The notes: generated by a model not told the origin, from the letters alone. A stretch of 64,000 nucleotides of DNA from Desulfolutivibrio sulfoxidireducens (GCF_013376475.1 NZ_CP045508.1:1051501-1115500); one strand, 5' to 3'. Numbered from the stretch's first letter, positions 24,609 through 33,159 are shown. Made by a program: numbers and translations.

Positions 24609-25877
24609 CTATCCCTTGAATGCCGCTATCGGAGCCACGATACGCAGGTATTTCCCGCCGCTTATTCCCCGCAGGAGCACCTTGCCGCCGTCGGGGGAGA
24701 AGATCGGGTCAAAGGCCCGCTCGAAGGTCTCTCCGAAGGGCTTGCCATCCAGCAGGTAGGCCTGCCTGCCGCCCTTTTCCACCCGGGCCGCGACCTTTCC
24801 GGTGGCCGCGCAGATCACCGGCCCGAAGACCATGTCGTATGTTTCGGGCCAGACCTGGCCGTTGACCAGGATGCGGAAGTTGGTGTTGTCCTCGCTGGCC
24901 TGGGCGGCCACGGTGCGCCCGTCCGGGGAGACGCGGACGTCCGTGATCACCGGGAAGGTCATGGACCAGGGGTTGCCGTTTATGGCCACGGTGAATTTGC
25001 CGAAGGAGGTGGCCACGATGGCCGCCAGGGTCGCGCCGTCGGCGGAAAAGACCGGGTGCAGACACTGGGAGAAGACCGGGTTCCACACGAAGCCGTTTTC
25101 TCCGGCCAGTCCCCATTTCCCCTTGAGCATGACCGGGGCGACCACCTCGCCGGATGTCGGATGAAACAGCGGACCCCAGGCGCAGCCGTAGGTCTTGGCC
25201 CAGGCCTTGCCGTCCACGGCCACAGTGTAGTCGTGAAGCGTCAGGCGTACGGTGCAGGCCAGACGTTTGGCCTGGGCATCGAAGACGGGGTCGAAACAGT
25301 TGACGAAGTTGGTCTCCCAGGGCGTGCCGTTTATGGCGATGCTGAAGATGCCCTTCAGGAAGGTTTCCGTGTCCGCCTGGGCCATGGGTTTGACCTGGAC
25401 GGCGGCGGCCGTGGCCGATCCGTCGGCGGAAATGGTGAAGCTGTTGGCGTTGTCGAACAGGGTTTCCCACGCGGTCCCGTCCACGACCATGCCGTAGCGG
25501 CCCTCGCTTTGGATGTTGGCCGCGATGACCCCTCCGGTCCGGGAAAAGACGGTGCCCCAGGCGAAGTCGAAGGTCTCCTCCCAGGCCTCGCCATCCACGG
25601 ACACTGTCCAGACCATGTCGTCCATGGTCAGGGCCGTCAGCCGGCCGTCCGGGGTAAATCTGGGATACCAGGCTTTTTCAAAGTCCTGTTCCCAGGGCTG
25701 ACCATTGACGCACATGGTGAACCGGCCGTCCCCGAGGTTGACGGCGGCGGCCAGGCTCTCCCCGTCCGGGGAGGCCTCGGGTTCCTCCACCCATTCATGG
25801 GGAACCGCACAGGCCGTCGCGTCGTCGAGCACGGTCCGCGCTCCGGGCTCCCAGTCCCAGGCTGCATCGGCTTGCAT
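24609..25877 (-). CDS. tmcD: Tmc complex Trp-rich beta-propeller-like subunit
   Basis: A 422-aa soluble protein without a signal peptide. It is built from roughly eight to nine repeats of about 45 residues, each carrying a short DG-x-W or NG-x-PW turn and a PDG/ADG turn, for example VDGEAWEETFDFAWG, INGTPWETNF and VNGQVWPETYDMVFG. That pattern matches WD40/PD40-type beta-propellers and the tryptophan-rich TmcD subunit. No cofactor motif is seen, so it is probably a structural or docking subunit. AAGGAG precedes the ATG. It is the first gene of the operon, making the transcribed order D-C-B-A. Confidence 0.82.
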   Translation of the reverse strand: MQADAAWDWEPGARTVLDDATACAVPHEWVEEPEASPDGESLAAAVNLGDGRFTMCVNGQPWEQDFEKAWYPRFTPDGRLTALTMDDMVWTVSVDGEAWEETFDFAWGTVFSRTGGVIAANIQSEGRYGMVVDGTAWETLFDNANSFTISADGSATAAAVQVKPMAQADTETFLKGIFSIAINGTPWETNFVNCFDPVFDAQAKRLACTVRLTLHDYTVAVDGKAWAKTYGCAWGPLFHPTSGEVVAPVMLKGKWGLAGENGFVWNPVFSQCLHPVFSADGATLAAIVATSFGKFTVAINGNPWSMTFPVITDVRVSPDGRTVAAQASEDNTNFRILVNGQVWPETYDMVFGPVICAATGKVAARVEKGGRQAYLLDGKPFGETFERAFDPIFSPDGGKVLLRGISGGKYLRIVAPIAAFKG

Positions 25878-26308
25878 GCGATGGCTCCTTGAAGAAGGGT
25901 TACCGCGCGTGTCCTTGTGGGCCTCGCGCGGGTCGCGCCAGTCAGTCGGCGCGGCGACCGCCCGTCCGTGTGGCCCGGGGGCGAAACGGAGGGGCGGCGA
26001 GTGTTGTTCCAGCGGGATTTCTATCCGCTTTCAAGATAATTCTTTTTATCACAAAGAGTGATCTATCGGAAAGACATTTTTGCGACTGAAGCGCCCGCCC
26101 GGCAAGAAAAGATGACCGGCGGGACCGTCCAGGCGGCTCCAAGGGGCGGGAGGCCCGGGAAACAGGGGCTTACGCCCTGTGTTCGCCGGAAGGTCCGGTT
26201 CGCCCGGTCCGCCGTATCCCGTTGCGGCGGACCGGGTCAGGCCGGACCCTGGAGGAAACGGTCCGGGCGGACAGGTCGCCTCGGCCGTGAGGGGCCTTGT
26301 GACGCGAT
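25878..26308. other. 431-bp promoter region of tmc
   Basis: No gene is seen. An AT-rich patch at 26020-26080 stands out in otherwise GC-rich DNA and holds the palindrome described next. It probably contains the tmc promoter (minus strand), but I cannot define -35/-10 boxes securely. Confidence 0.55.
26048..26062. promoter_or_regulatory. Palindrome ATCAC-N5-GTGAT upstream of tmc
   Basis: A perfect inverted repeat with a 5-base spacer, about 171-185 bases before the tmcD start in the AT-rich patch. The arms resemble Crp/Fnr-family half-sites (TCACA/TGTGA-like). It is an operator candidate for redox or anaerobic control; the cognate regulator is not in view. Confidence 0.4.
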
Positions 26309-26782
26309 TCACGGACGCGGCCGGCGCATGGCGTCGTTGAGGGCCTCGTTTAAGGCCTTGGCCGCGAGATGGGCGCAGTGCTTCTCCCCCTGCGGGAAGA
26401 CCTTCAGGACGGACAAGACATCCGTCCCGGTGACGTCGTAGGCCTCGTCCACGGATTTTCCCAGGGCCAGTTCCAGGGCCACCGAGGCGCAGACCTGGCT
26501 GGCCCCGCACCCGTCGGAGAAAAAGGCTCCGGCGGCGATGGTTTCCGCGTCAAGCACCAGGGATATCTCGATGGTGTCGCCGCAGGCCCCGGTCACCCGG
26601 CCCACGCCGTGGGCGTTGGGGATGCGGCCCATGGCCGGGAGCTCTTTCCAGCGCCGAAAGGCCTCGGGGCCATAGTATTCCCGGGCCTTGGCGTCGATGC
26701 CGGACTGGAGAGCCGCGACCCAGTCGTCGGGGTCGGGGAGATCGGGGGCTGGCTGCCCCGGCCCGGAGGTGGCGTCGTCCAT
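26309..26782 (-). CDS. IscU/NifU N-terminal-like Fe-S scaffold protein
   Basis: A 157-aa protein. After an acidic, Pro-rich leader of about 20 residues it has an IscU-type fold with three conserved cysteines: GACGDTIEI (about residue 67), DGCGASQVCASV (about 93) and EKHCAHLAAKAL (about 133). These match the scaffold ligands CGD, GCxxS and HC of IscU/NifU-N proteins. ATG at 26782 has AAGGA eight bases upstream. It is the distal gene of the sigma-54-controlled ORP operon, so it may assemble or hold a cluster for that system rather than act as the housekeeping scaffold. Confidence 0.82.
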   Translation of the reverse strand: MDDATSGPGQPAPDLPDPDDWVAALQSGIDAKAREYYGPEAFRRWKELPAMGRIPNAHGVGRVTGACGDTIEISLVLDAETIAAGAFFSDGCGASQVCASVALELALGKSVDEAYDVTGTDVLSVLKVFPQGEKHCAHLAAKALNEALNDAMRRPRP

Positions 26783-26805
26783 GGTCGTGTTCCTTTTTGT
26801 CTGGA

Positions 26806-27051
26806 TCAGGCCTTGCCGCAGCAGCTTCCCGGACGGCAGCCGCGTTCCGAGGGGCGCGAGCCGCAACAGCCGTGGCCCGTGGAGCCAGGCAGGGCCGTCC
26901 GCTCCCTCCCGGTCAGGGAGGACACGGCCGCCGGTTGGCGCACGGTCTCGGCGTTGCCGCAGGCCGGGCAGGGGGGCGGCGAACCGTCCCCCCGGGTCAA
27001 TTCCTCGAACATCCCGCCGCAGGCCGGGCAGACGAAGTCGAAAAGGGGCAT
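26806..27051 (-). CDS. FmdB-type zinc ribbon protein
   Basis: An 81-aa protein. The N-terminus MPLFDFVCPACGGMFEEL and the later PPCPACGN form a CxxC...CxxC zinc ribbon of the FmdB family. The tail is Cys-rich (GHGCCGSRPSERGC and PGSCCGKA) and may bind an additional metal or cluster. The frame is fixed by GGAGGCGAC just before the ATG at 27051. It lies 22 bases after the Mrp-family gene and 23 bases before the IscU-like gene, so all belong to one operon. FmdB proteins are linked to regulation or metal handling; the exact role here is unknown. Confidence 0.8.
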   Translation of the reverse strand: MPLFDFVCPACGGMFEELTRGDGSPPPCPACGNAETVRQPAAVSSLTGRERTALPGSTGHGCCGSRPSERGCRPGSCCGKA

Positions 27052-27073
27052 GTCGCCTCCTTCGCGTGTATGC

Positions 27074-28321
27074 TTAATGGTCGCAGGTGTTGGGACCGGT
27101 CGTGAGGCTGCCGCGCAGATAGTCGGCCACGATGGCCTCGGGCGCGGCGGCCATGGCCCCGACAACCACCTTGACCCCCTTTTCCTCGAACAGGTCCCGG
27201 GCCTTTTGCCCCATGCCCCCGGCGATGACCACGTCCACCCCGAGGTCGGCGATCCAGGCCGGGATGACTCCGGGCTCGTGGGGCGGCGGGGTCTCGTGGC
27301 GGGTGGCCAGAATCGTCCCCGTGGCCGTGTCCACGTCCATGACCGCGAAGGTCTCGCAGTGCCCGAAGTGGGCGCACAGCGTCCCGCCGGCCGTGGGCAC
27401 GGCCACGGTAAGCTTGGAGCTTTCGCCGCCGGGCGCGGGCCGGTCCGTGGCCGGGGCCGCCGGAGCGGGCGCGTCGGCCTGGTCCGCCGGGGCCATGGCC
27501 ATGACCTTGGCCACCACGTCCTTGAAGGCCAGGGCCGAGGGGCTTTGGCCCTTGATGGCCAAAAAGGCCTCCCCGGCGTCGCCGGCACTGGCCACGCTGG
27601 GATCGATGGGGATGCGGCCCAGAAAGGGCACGCCCATGTCTTTCGCCAGGACCTCGCCCCCGCCGGTGGAGAAGATGTTGTGCGTGGCCCCGCAGTCCGG
27701 GCAGACGAAGCCGCTCATGTTCTCCACGATGCCCAGGACCGGGTTGTCCAGGCGGCGGCAGAAGGTCACCGAGCGGCGCACGTCGTCCAGGGCCACGGCC
27801 TGGGGGGAGGTGACGATCAGGGCCTGGGCTTTGGTGCCAAGCAGTTGCATGACCGAAAGGGGCTCGTCGCCGGTTCCCGGGGGGCAGTCCACCACCAGGT
27901 AGTCCAGGTCGCCCCAGGCCACGTTCTCCAGGAACTGCTTGATCACCCCGCCCTTGACCGGGCCGCGCCAGATGACCGCCTCGTCCGAGTCAGGCAATAA
28001 AAACCCCAGGGACATGACCTTGAGGTTCCAGTTCCATTCCACAGGGAGCATCATGTCGCCCTCGAGGCCCGGCTGGATGCCGGTCAGCTTGAGCAGCCGG
28101 GGGATGCTCGGGCCGTGCACGTCCACGTCCAAAAGCCCGACCTTTTTGCCTTCCAGGGCCAGTCCGGCGGCCAGGTTGGCGGCCACGGTGCTTTTGCCCA
28201 CGCCGCCCTTGCCCGAGAGCACCACGATTTTCCGCTTGATGCGGCACAGGGCCTGATTCAGACGTTTGTCCTCGTCGCACTTGCCCTTGTCCGCGCAGCT
28301 TGCGCACGCTTGATCGCTCAT
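27074..28321 (-). CDS. Mrp/NBP35 ATPase fused to a NifX-like domain (ORP cluster)
   Basis: A 415-aa two-domain protein. Residues 1-20 hold cysteines (CASCADKGKC) of the NBP35 type. The P-loop ATPase domain has SGKGGVGKST near residue 36 and the Mrp features DVDVHGPSIP, VDCPPGTGDEPLS and a CPDCG pair near residue 203. From about residue 305 on there is a NifX/NafY (MTH1175-like) domain: VAVPTAGGTLCAHFGHCETF, typical of FeMo-cofactor-binding folds, ending in a His/Cys tail. Mrp proteins carry Fe-S clusters. The Mrp-NifX fusion beside Orp matches the DVU2109 member of the orange-protein complex, which holds a Mo-Cu-S cofactor. AAAGGA precedes the start. Confidence 0.9.
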   Translation of the reverse strand: MSDQACASCADKGKCDEDKRLNQALCRIKRKIVVLSGKGGVGKSTVAANLAAGLALEGKKVGLLDVDVHGPSIPRLLKLTGIQPGLEGDMMLPVEWNWNLKVMSLGFLLPDSDEAVIWRGPVKGGVIKQFLENVAWGDLDYLVVDCPPGTGDEPLSVMQLLGTKAQALIVTSPQAVALDDVRRSVTFCRRLDNPVLGIVENMSGFVCPDCGATHNIFSTGGGEVLAKDMGVPFLGRIPIDPSVASAGDAGEAFLAIKGQSPSALAFKDVVAKVMAMAPADQADAPAPAAPATDRPAPGGESSKLTVAVPTAGGTLCAHFGHCETFAVMDVDTATGTILATRHETPPPHEPGVIPAWIADLGVDVVIAGGMGQKARDLFEEKGVKVVVGAMAAAPEAIVADYLRGSLTTGPNTCDH

Positions 28322-28525
28322 ATCGTTCCTTTCTTCCTTTTATGAATGCCGATGCGCCGTTGGCGCAAGGCGAAATTCCCACCGCCAAAGATCAGGGGCA
28401 CGGCAAACATGGTGTACCTGTTTCCGGCTTCCGGATGGCGAGGCCCCTTGGCTGCCAGAGGCCCCTGTCCCGTGGATTTTTTTCAAGGAATGCGTTGTTC
28501 GCATTTCTTGCGAAAGACCCCGATG

Positions 28526-28885
28526 CTACCAATGTCCGCCCTTGTCCGGGGCGTCGGCCTGGGCCAGCGTCCCGGCCTTGTAGGCCTCGATGGCCTCGCG
28601 CACGGTCAGGTCCTGGGCCAGAAAGATGCGGATGCCGCCCTTTTGGAGGGCCGCATGGGCCTTGGGCCCCACGTGTCCGGTGATGACCACTCCCGCCCCC
28701 AGGCCGGCCACGGTCTGGGCCGACTGGATGCCCGCGCCCTGGGGCAGGGACAGGTTCTGCTCGTTTCCGGCATAGGCGTTTTCGCCCGTCTCCAGGTCGT
28801 GGATCAAGAATCCGGCCGCCCGGCCAAAGCGCGGGTCCAGACGGCTTTCGAGGGTTTTGCCCTCGGTGGTGATGGCGATTTTCAC
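28526..28885 (-). CDS. orp: Orange protein, NifX-like Mo-Cu cofactor protein
   Basis: A 119-aa protein with the MTH1175/NifX fold: KIAITTEGKTLESRLDPRFGRA at the N-terminus, then AQTVAGLGAGVVITGHVGPKAH and a C-terminal helix. Family members bind a Mo-Cu-S cluster (orange protein of Desulfovibrio gigas and D. vulgaris DVU2108). I chose GTG at 28885: AAGGAG lies just upstream and the start overlaps the upstream stop as GTGA. It is the second gene of the leftward ORP operon, followed after 204 bases by the Mrp-NifX gene. The complex has been linked to cell division; its biochemical function remains unclear. Confidence 0.85.
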   Translation of the reverse strand: MKIAITTEGKTLESRLDPRFGRAAGFLIHDLETGENAYAGNEQNLSLPQGAGIQSAQTVAGLGAGVVITGHVGPKAHAALQKGGIRIFLAQDLTVREAIEAYKAGTLAQADAPDKGGHW

Positions 28886-29355
28886 GAATCTCTCCTTGTT
28901 TTTCCCGTTTGCCGCATGCCTGGCCAATCCGGTCCCGAGGGGCCGCGTCCGGGGCCGCGTCCGGGGCCGGGGCCTCCCCGGCCCCCCCGGCGCGGGCAGA
29001 TGCCCGGCGCGCGCAGGGCGGCTACCCGGTTTTCCACGATGGCGACCAGCACCTCTTCAATCCGGCCGGCGATCCAGGGTTCGATGCGGATGCCCGCGGC
29101 CAAAAACATCTCCACACACCGGCAGGTGGCCCCGCCGCACACCAGACGGTCCACCCCGGCCCTGACCAGGGCCCCGGGCAGTCCGGACAGGCCCTCCCCG
29201 GGCATGAAGCGTTCCCCCACGAAAACCGCCCCGCTTTCCGTTACCCGGTACAGGCGCAGGCTGGTGGCGGTTTCGAGCAGGGACGCCAGCCGGTCTTCAA
29301 AACAGGCCAGGCAGACCAGGGAGGTATGGGGCACGGCCGGCGTGGTATCGTTCAT
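28882..29355 (-). CDS. ORP-cluster protein, NifX/NifB-associated type
   Basis: A 157-aa protein in the first position of the leftward ORP operon (the DVU2107 position). It has CLACFEDRLASLLETATSLRLYRV at the N-terminus and a second Cys cluster CGGATCRCVEMF at about residue 95, within a fold resembling the dinitrogenase-cofactor-binding family. The C-terminus is a Gly/Arg/Pro-rich tail (RRGGRGGPGPGRGPGRGP) of low complexity that may be disordered. No clear ribosome-binding site is seen before the ATG at 29355. It is preceded by a sigma-54-type promoter at 29393-29408. Cofactor binding is inference. Confidence 0.68.
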   Translation of the reverse strand: MNDTTPAVPHTSLVCLACFEDRLASLLETATSLRLYRVTESGAVFVGERFMPGEGLSGLPGALVRAGVDRLVCGGATCRCVEMFLAAGIRIEPWIAGRIEEVLVAIVENRVAALRAPGICPRRGGRGGPGPGRGPGRGPSGPDWPGMRQTGKTRRDS

Positions 29356-29392
29356 GGATGTTGCATCGCGTCATGCGTTTGGGGAACCTTCA

Positions 29393-29408
29393 AGCATTTG
29401 TCGTGCCG
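29393..29408 (-). promoter_or_regulatory. Sigma-54-type promoter of the leftward ORP operon
   Basis: On the minus strand: CGGCAC-GACAA-ATGCT, with GG and GC at the required spacing. The predicted start is about 25 bases before the ATG at 29355. In D. vulgaris the two orp operons are known to be sigma-54 dependent, which agrees. Confidence 0.75.
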
Positions 29409-29436
29409 AGCATGAAAGATGTTTGATTTCAAGGTG

Positions 29437-30846
29437 TTACTCGGTATCGGATATGCCAGGGCAGGAATTGTGGACGAATTTTTCGTCGTCTGAGGAGGGG
29501 ATGGACGAATTATTCGTCCCTGGCCCTTGCTCCAGGATGCGCCGCAGGGTGTCCTTGGTGATGTCAAGCTCCCGGCAGGCGGCCATCTTGCGGCCGTCGT
29601 GGCGGGCCAGGGCCTCGGTGACCGCGGCGTATTTCGCGGCGCGCATGGTCGGGGGGGCGGGGGCATTTTCCGTGGCGGCCCGGGTCTGCCCGCGGGGACG
29701 CAGATAATCGGGCAGGTGCTCCAGGCCGATGTGCCCGCTGGCGCATAGGATGAAGGCGTATTCCAGGATGTTTTGCAGCTCGCGCACGTTGCCGGGAAAG
29801 TCGTGGCGCAAAAGCACGCGCATGGCGTCCTTCCCCGCGCCGAGCACGTTTTTGCCCTGCACGGCGTTTAAGCGCTCGATGAAGTGGGCGGTCAAAAGGG
29901 CGATGTCCTCCGGACGCTCGCGCAGCGGCGGCAGGACAAGGCGGACCACCCCCAGCCGGTAGAAGAGGTCCCGACGGAAGGTGCCCTCGGCCACCATGGC
30001 CTCAAGGTCCCGGTTGGTGGCCGCCACCACCCGGGCGTCGGCCTGTTGGGCCTGATCCGAGCCCAGGGGCTCGAAGACCTTTTCCTGGAGCACGCGCAGG
30101 AGTTTGACCTGCAGGGACAGGGGCATGTCCCCGATCTCGTCTAAGAAGATGGTGCCGCCTTGGGCTGTGGCGAAGCGGCCCTTGCGCGCGGTCTTGGCGT
30201 CGGTGAAGGCCCCCTTGGCGTGGCCGAACAGCTCGGATTCCAGGAGTTCTCCCGGGATGGCCCCGCAGTTGACGGCCACGAAGGGGCCGTCCCGGCGCGG
30301 GCTGTGGTTGTGGATGGCCCGGGCGAAAAGCTCCTTGCCCGTGCCCGATTCGCCCAGGATCAGGACCGTCGAGCCGCTGGCCGCGATTTTCGGCAGCATC
30401 GAGAGGATGCGGCTCATGAGGTGGCTTTTGGTCACGATGTCGTCCAGGGTGGCGATGCCCTTGAGCTCGTTGCGCATGCGCTGGATCTCCGAGATGTCCC
30501 GGAAGGTCTCCACACCCCCGACGATGCGGCCTTTCGCGTCGCGCAGCGGCGCGGCGCTGATGCTCACGGGGATCTTTTCCCCGTCCGGGCGCACAATGAA
30601 GATGGAGGAGTTGGGCAGGGGCTGGCCGGTGGCCATGGATTCCCGAAGCGCGCACGCCCCGTCGCAGATGCTGGAGTGGAACACGTCCCAGCACTTGCGG
30701 CCCACGGCCTCTTCCGGGGCGATGCCGATGATCTCCCCGGCGGCCCGGTTGAAAAAGGTCACCGTCCAGTCCGTGTCCACAGTGAACACGCCGTCAGCCA
30801 GCGATTCCATGATGGCCTGGCAGGGGATGTTTTTGGGAAACTGCAT
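29437..30846 (-). CDS. Sigma-54 activator of the ORP operons (PAS domain)
   Basis: A 469-aa enhancer-binding protein in the position of DVU2106. An N-terminal PAS domain ([20 protein letters not shown]) contains a CxxxC pair ([10 protein letters not shown]) near residue 62 that may sense redox or bind a metal. The AAA+ domain has Walker A GESGTGKE, the sigma-54 loop GAFTDA ([12 protein letters not shown]) and Walker [13 protein letters not shown]. The C-terminal HTH is [20 protein letters not shown], followed by a hydrophilic tail. It lies between the two divergent ORP operons, both with sigma-54-type promoters, so it is the natural activator of both. It is clearly paralogous to the protein at 33160, which has TGA where this one has the first Cys of CxxxC. 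Confidence 0.92.
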   Translation of the reverse strand: MQFPKNIPCQAIMESLADGVFTVDTDWTVTFFNRAAGEIIGIAPEEAVGRKCWDVFHSSICDGACALRESMATGQPLPNSSIFIVRPDGEKIPVSISAAPLRDAKGRIVGGVETFRDISEIQRMRNELKGIATLDDIVTKSHLMSRILSMLPKIAASGSTVLILGESGTGKELFARAIHNHSPRRDGPFVAVNCGAIPGELLESELFGHAKGAFTDAKTARKGRFATAQGGTIFLDEIGDMPLSLQVKLLRVLQEKVFEPLGSDQAQQADARVVAATNRDLEAMVAEGTFRRDLFYRLGVVRLVLPPLRERPEDIALLTAHFIERLNAVQGKNVLGAGKDAMRVLLRHDFPGNVRELQNILEYAFILCASGHIGLEHLPDYLRPRGQTRAATENAPAPPTMRAAKYAAVTEALARHDGRKMAACRELDITKDTLRRILEQGPGTNNSSIPSSDDEKFVHNSCPGISDTE

Positions 30847-30955
30847 GGCCGCCTCGTATGCCTTGCGCCGGGAAGATGGGCGAAAAATAAGCCCGTTTGA
30901 GGAGAACGTCCATGTCTATTTTTTCAACAGCTTCAAATTTTGAGGTATTTCCTTG

Positions 30956-30971
30956 TGGCACGTGAAATGCT
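30956..30971 (+). promoter_or_regulatory. Sigma-54-type promoter of the rightward ORP operon
   Basis: TGGCAC-GTGAA-ATGCT: a full -24 match and a one-mismatch -12 element with correct GG/GC spacing, 50 bases before the ATG at 31006. Confidence 0.82.
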
Positions 30972-31005
30972 TTGCCCTAGGCAAACAACGCAAAGGAGGT
31001 ATACC

Positions 31006-31302
31006 ATGCCTGGATTCGATGGATCAGGACCGCAAGGCGGCGGTCCCATGACCGGAGGCGGATTTGGCTATTGCGCCCAGGGGGGTGCCGCGGCGGGACG
31101 TGGCATAGGCCGGGGACGGGGCTTCGCAGGCCGTGGCGGTATGGGCCGCCGTTGGATTGGCGGCTTTCAGGGTCCGGCCCGGTTTCAGGGTCCGGCCCAG
31201 TTTCAGGGTCCGGCGCAACCCGGGATGACCCCCGAGGAATACCTGAACTGGCTGGAGTCCGAGGTGGCCCGCACCAAGGAAAAGCTCGGCCAGGGAAGCT
31301 GA
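31006..31302 (+). CDS. Gly-rich DUF5320-type protein of the ORP cluster
   Basis: A 98-aa protein starting MPGFDGSGPQGGGPMTGGGF, the hallmark of the short Gly-rich family found beside MinD-like ATPases and NifX-like proteins in anaerobes (DVU2105 position). The centre is Gly/Arg-rich. It then has a tandem FQGPA repeat (FQGPARFQGPAQFQGPAQ) encoded by an 18-base DNA repeat copied three times at about 31167-31220. The C-terminal helix TPEEYLNWLESEVARTKEKL is conserved in the family. AAAGGAGG precedes the ATG. The function is unknown; it is perhaps a scaffold for the ORP ATPases. Confidence 0.8.
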   Translation: MPGFDGSGPQGGGPMTGGGFGYCAQGGAAAGRGIGRGRGFAGRGGMGRRWIGGFQGPARFQGPAQFQGPAQPGMTPEEYLNWLESEVARTKEKLGQGS

Positions 31303-31381
31303 TGGACACCGCGCGCGACAGACATCCGGCCCCGGGGGGCGCGAGCCCCGGGGCCGAAAAAAACATGGGTTTCAGAACAGC

Positions 31382-32257
31382 ATGAAGATAGCCATCGCCA
31401 GCGGCAAGGGCGGCACCGGGAAGACCACGGTGGCGGTCAATCTGGCCGCGTTGTTATCGGAAAGGGGCACAGCGGTGGTTTTCGCCGACTGCGACGTGGA
31501 GGAGCCAAACGCCCACGTCTATCTCCCCACGACCTGGGAAAACGAGGAAACGGCGTGCCTGACCGTGCCGCGCATTCTGGCGGACCGGTGTCTGGGCGAG
31601 GCCTGCCGCATGTGCGTGGATCTGTGCCGGTTCAAGGCCCTGGTATGCATGGCCGGGGAGATCATGGTCTTCCCCGAATTGTGCCATGGCTGCGGCCTGT
31701 GCCGGCTGGCCTGTCCGGCCTCGGCCGTTATGGACGACGCCCGGGAGCTTGGCGTGGTGCGTCGGGGGCGGTCCGGGGACATCGACATGATCGGGGGGCT
31801 GTTGCGCGTGGGCGAACCCATGGCCACGCCCTTGATCAAGTCGGTCAAAAAGGCCGCCGGGGACGCGCCGCTTCAGATCTGGGACTGTCCGCCGGGCACG
31901 GCCTGCGCGGTCATCGCGGCCATCTCCGATGCGGATTTCGCCTTGCTCGTGGCCGAGCCCACGGCGTTCGGGCTGCACGACCTGAGCCTGGCCGTGGAAC
32001 TGGTCCGGAAGATGGGGCTGGCCCATGGCGTGGTCGTCAACCGCGACGGCATGGGCGACTCCCGGGTGCTGGACTATCTGGCCAGGGAGGGGGTCCCGGT
32101 CCTGGCGCGCATCCCCGGCAGCCTGGAGGCGGCCAGGTTCTCGGCCAGGGGCGGGCTCTTGATCCGGGAGTTCCCCGAGATACGGGGCATATTCGAGACC
32201 TTGCTGGCCGACATCACGGCCCGGGTCGGCAGTGGGGGGGTGGCATGCGCGAGATAG
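31382..32257 (+). CDS. MinD-family ATPase with ferredoxin insert (ORP cluster)
   Basis: A 291-aa ParA/MinD-superfamily ATPase. The deviant Walker A is ASGKGGTGKTT at residue 7, with DCDVEEPNAH after it. A ferredoxin-like insertion at about residues 75-120 holds two Cys groups (CRMCVDLCRFKALVC and CHGCGLCRLACPASAV) for Fe-S cluster binding. The later WDCPPGTACAV is the switch II region. This is the DVU2104-type ATPase of the ORP complex. The start lacks a strong ribosome-binding site. The gene overlaps the next ATPase gene by 13 bases, suggesting coupled synthesis and perhaps a heterodimer. Confidence 0.87.
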   Translation: MKIAIASGKGGTGKTTVAVNLAALLSERGTAVVFADCDVEEPNAHVYLPTTWENEETACLTVPRILADRCLGEACRMCVDLCRFKALVCMAGEIMVFPELCHGCGLCRLACPASAVMDDARELGVVRRGRSGDIDMIGGLLRVGEPMATPLIKSVKKAAGDAPLQIWDCPPGTACAVIAAISDADFALLVAEPTAFGLHDLSLAVELVRKMGLAHGVVVNRDGMGDSRVLDYLAREGVPVLARIPGSLEAARFSARGGLLIREFPEIRGIFETLLADITARVGSGGVACAR

Positions 32258-33108
32258 TGGTCTTAAGCGGCAAGGGCGGCACCGGAAAAACCAGCGTCAC
32301 CGCGGCCCTGGCCTCCTGCGCGGCGGCCGGTGGCCCCGTGGTCGTGGCCGACTGCGATGTGGACGCGGCGGACCTGCATCTGGTCCTGGCCCCCGAGATT
32401 CTCGAACGGCACGAGTTCATAGGCGGGGACAAGGCCAAAATCGATCCCCTTTTGTGCGAGAGCTGCGGCCTGTGCCGCGAGGCCTGCCGCTTCGGGGCCG
32501 TGGACGAACGGTTCCGGGTCGTCGAGGAGTCCTGCGAGGGCTGCGGGGTGTGCGCCTACGTGTGCCCCACCGGGGCCGCGGCCATGTTTCCGTGCGTGTC
32601 CGGGGATTGGTTCGTGTCCAGGACCAGGATCGGAACCCTGGTGCACGCGGCGCTGCGCATCGGCGAGGAGAACTCCGGCAAGCTGGTCAGCACGGTAAAA
32701 AAGGCCGCCCGGGAAAGGGCCGAGGCCCTGGGCTGTCCGATCCTTCTGGTGGACGGGTCGCCGGGCATCGGCTGTCCGGTGATCGCCTCCCTGGGCGGGG
32801 CCGCGATGGTGCTCATGGTGGCCGAGCCCACCCTGTCGGCCGTGCACGACATCAAACGGGTCCACGCCCTGGCCGTGCATTTCGGCATCCCCTGCGCGGC
32901 GATTCTCAACAAGGCCGACGTCTGCCCGGATCTGACCCGGGACCTGGCCGGATACTGCGAAAACGCGGGAATCGCGGTAGTGGGGGAGTTGCCCTACGAT
33001 CAGGCCTTCGTGTCCGCCCAGCTTGCCGCGCGGACCGTGGTGGAGTACGATCCCGGTCGATTCGGGGACGTGTTCGCGGGCATCTGGGACAGGCTTTGCG
33101 CGTTGTGA
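32245..33108 (+). CDS. Second MinD-family ATPase with ferredoxin insert (ORP cluster)
   Basis: A 287-aa paralogue of the preceding ATPase. Walker A is LSGKGGTGKTS, then DCDVDAADLHLVL. The ferredoxin insert has CESCGLCREACRFGAV and CEGCGVCAYVCPTGAA, two complete [4Fe-4S] motifs, and the switch region is LVDGSPGIGCPV. The ATG at 32245 lies inside the end of the upstream gene, with a G-run ribosome-binding site. It corresponds to the DVU2103 position. In D. vulgaris the two ATPases co-purify with Orp. The gene is followed after 51 bases by the second sigma-54 activator, which is probably co-transcribed. Confidence 0.87.
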   Translation: MREIVVLSGKGGTGKTSVTAALASCAAAGGPVVVADCDVDAADLHLVLAPEILERHEFIGGDKAKIDPLLCESCGLCREACRFGAVDERFRVVEESCEGCGVCAYVCPTGAAAMFPCVSGDWFVSRTRIGTLVHAALRIGEENSGKLVSTVKKAARERAEALGCPILLVDGSPGIGCPVIASLGGAAMVLMVAEPTLSAVHDIKRVHALAVHFGIPCAAILNKADVCPDLTRDLAGYCENAGIAVVGELPYDQAFVSAQLAARTVVEYDPGRFGDVFAGIWDRLCAL

Positions 33109-33159
33109 GGCGGTGTCCCGCCGGGGACGGTCCGAGGGGATCGGGAGTGATACGCGATC

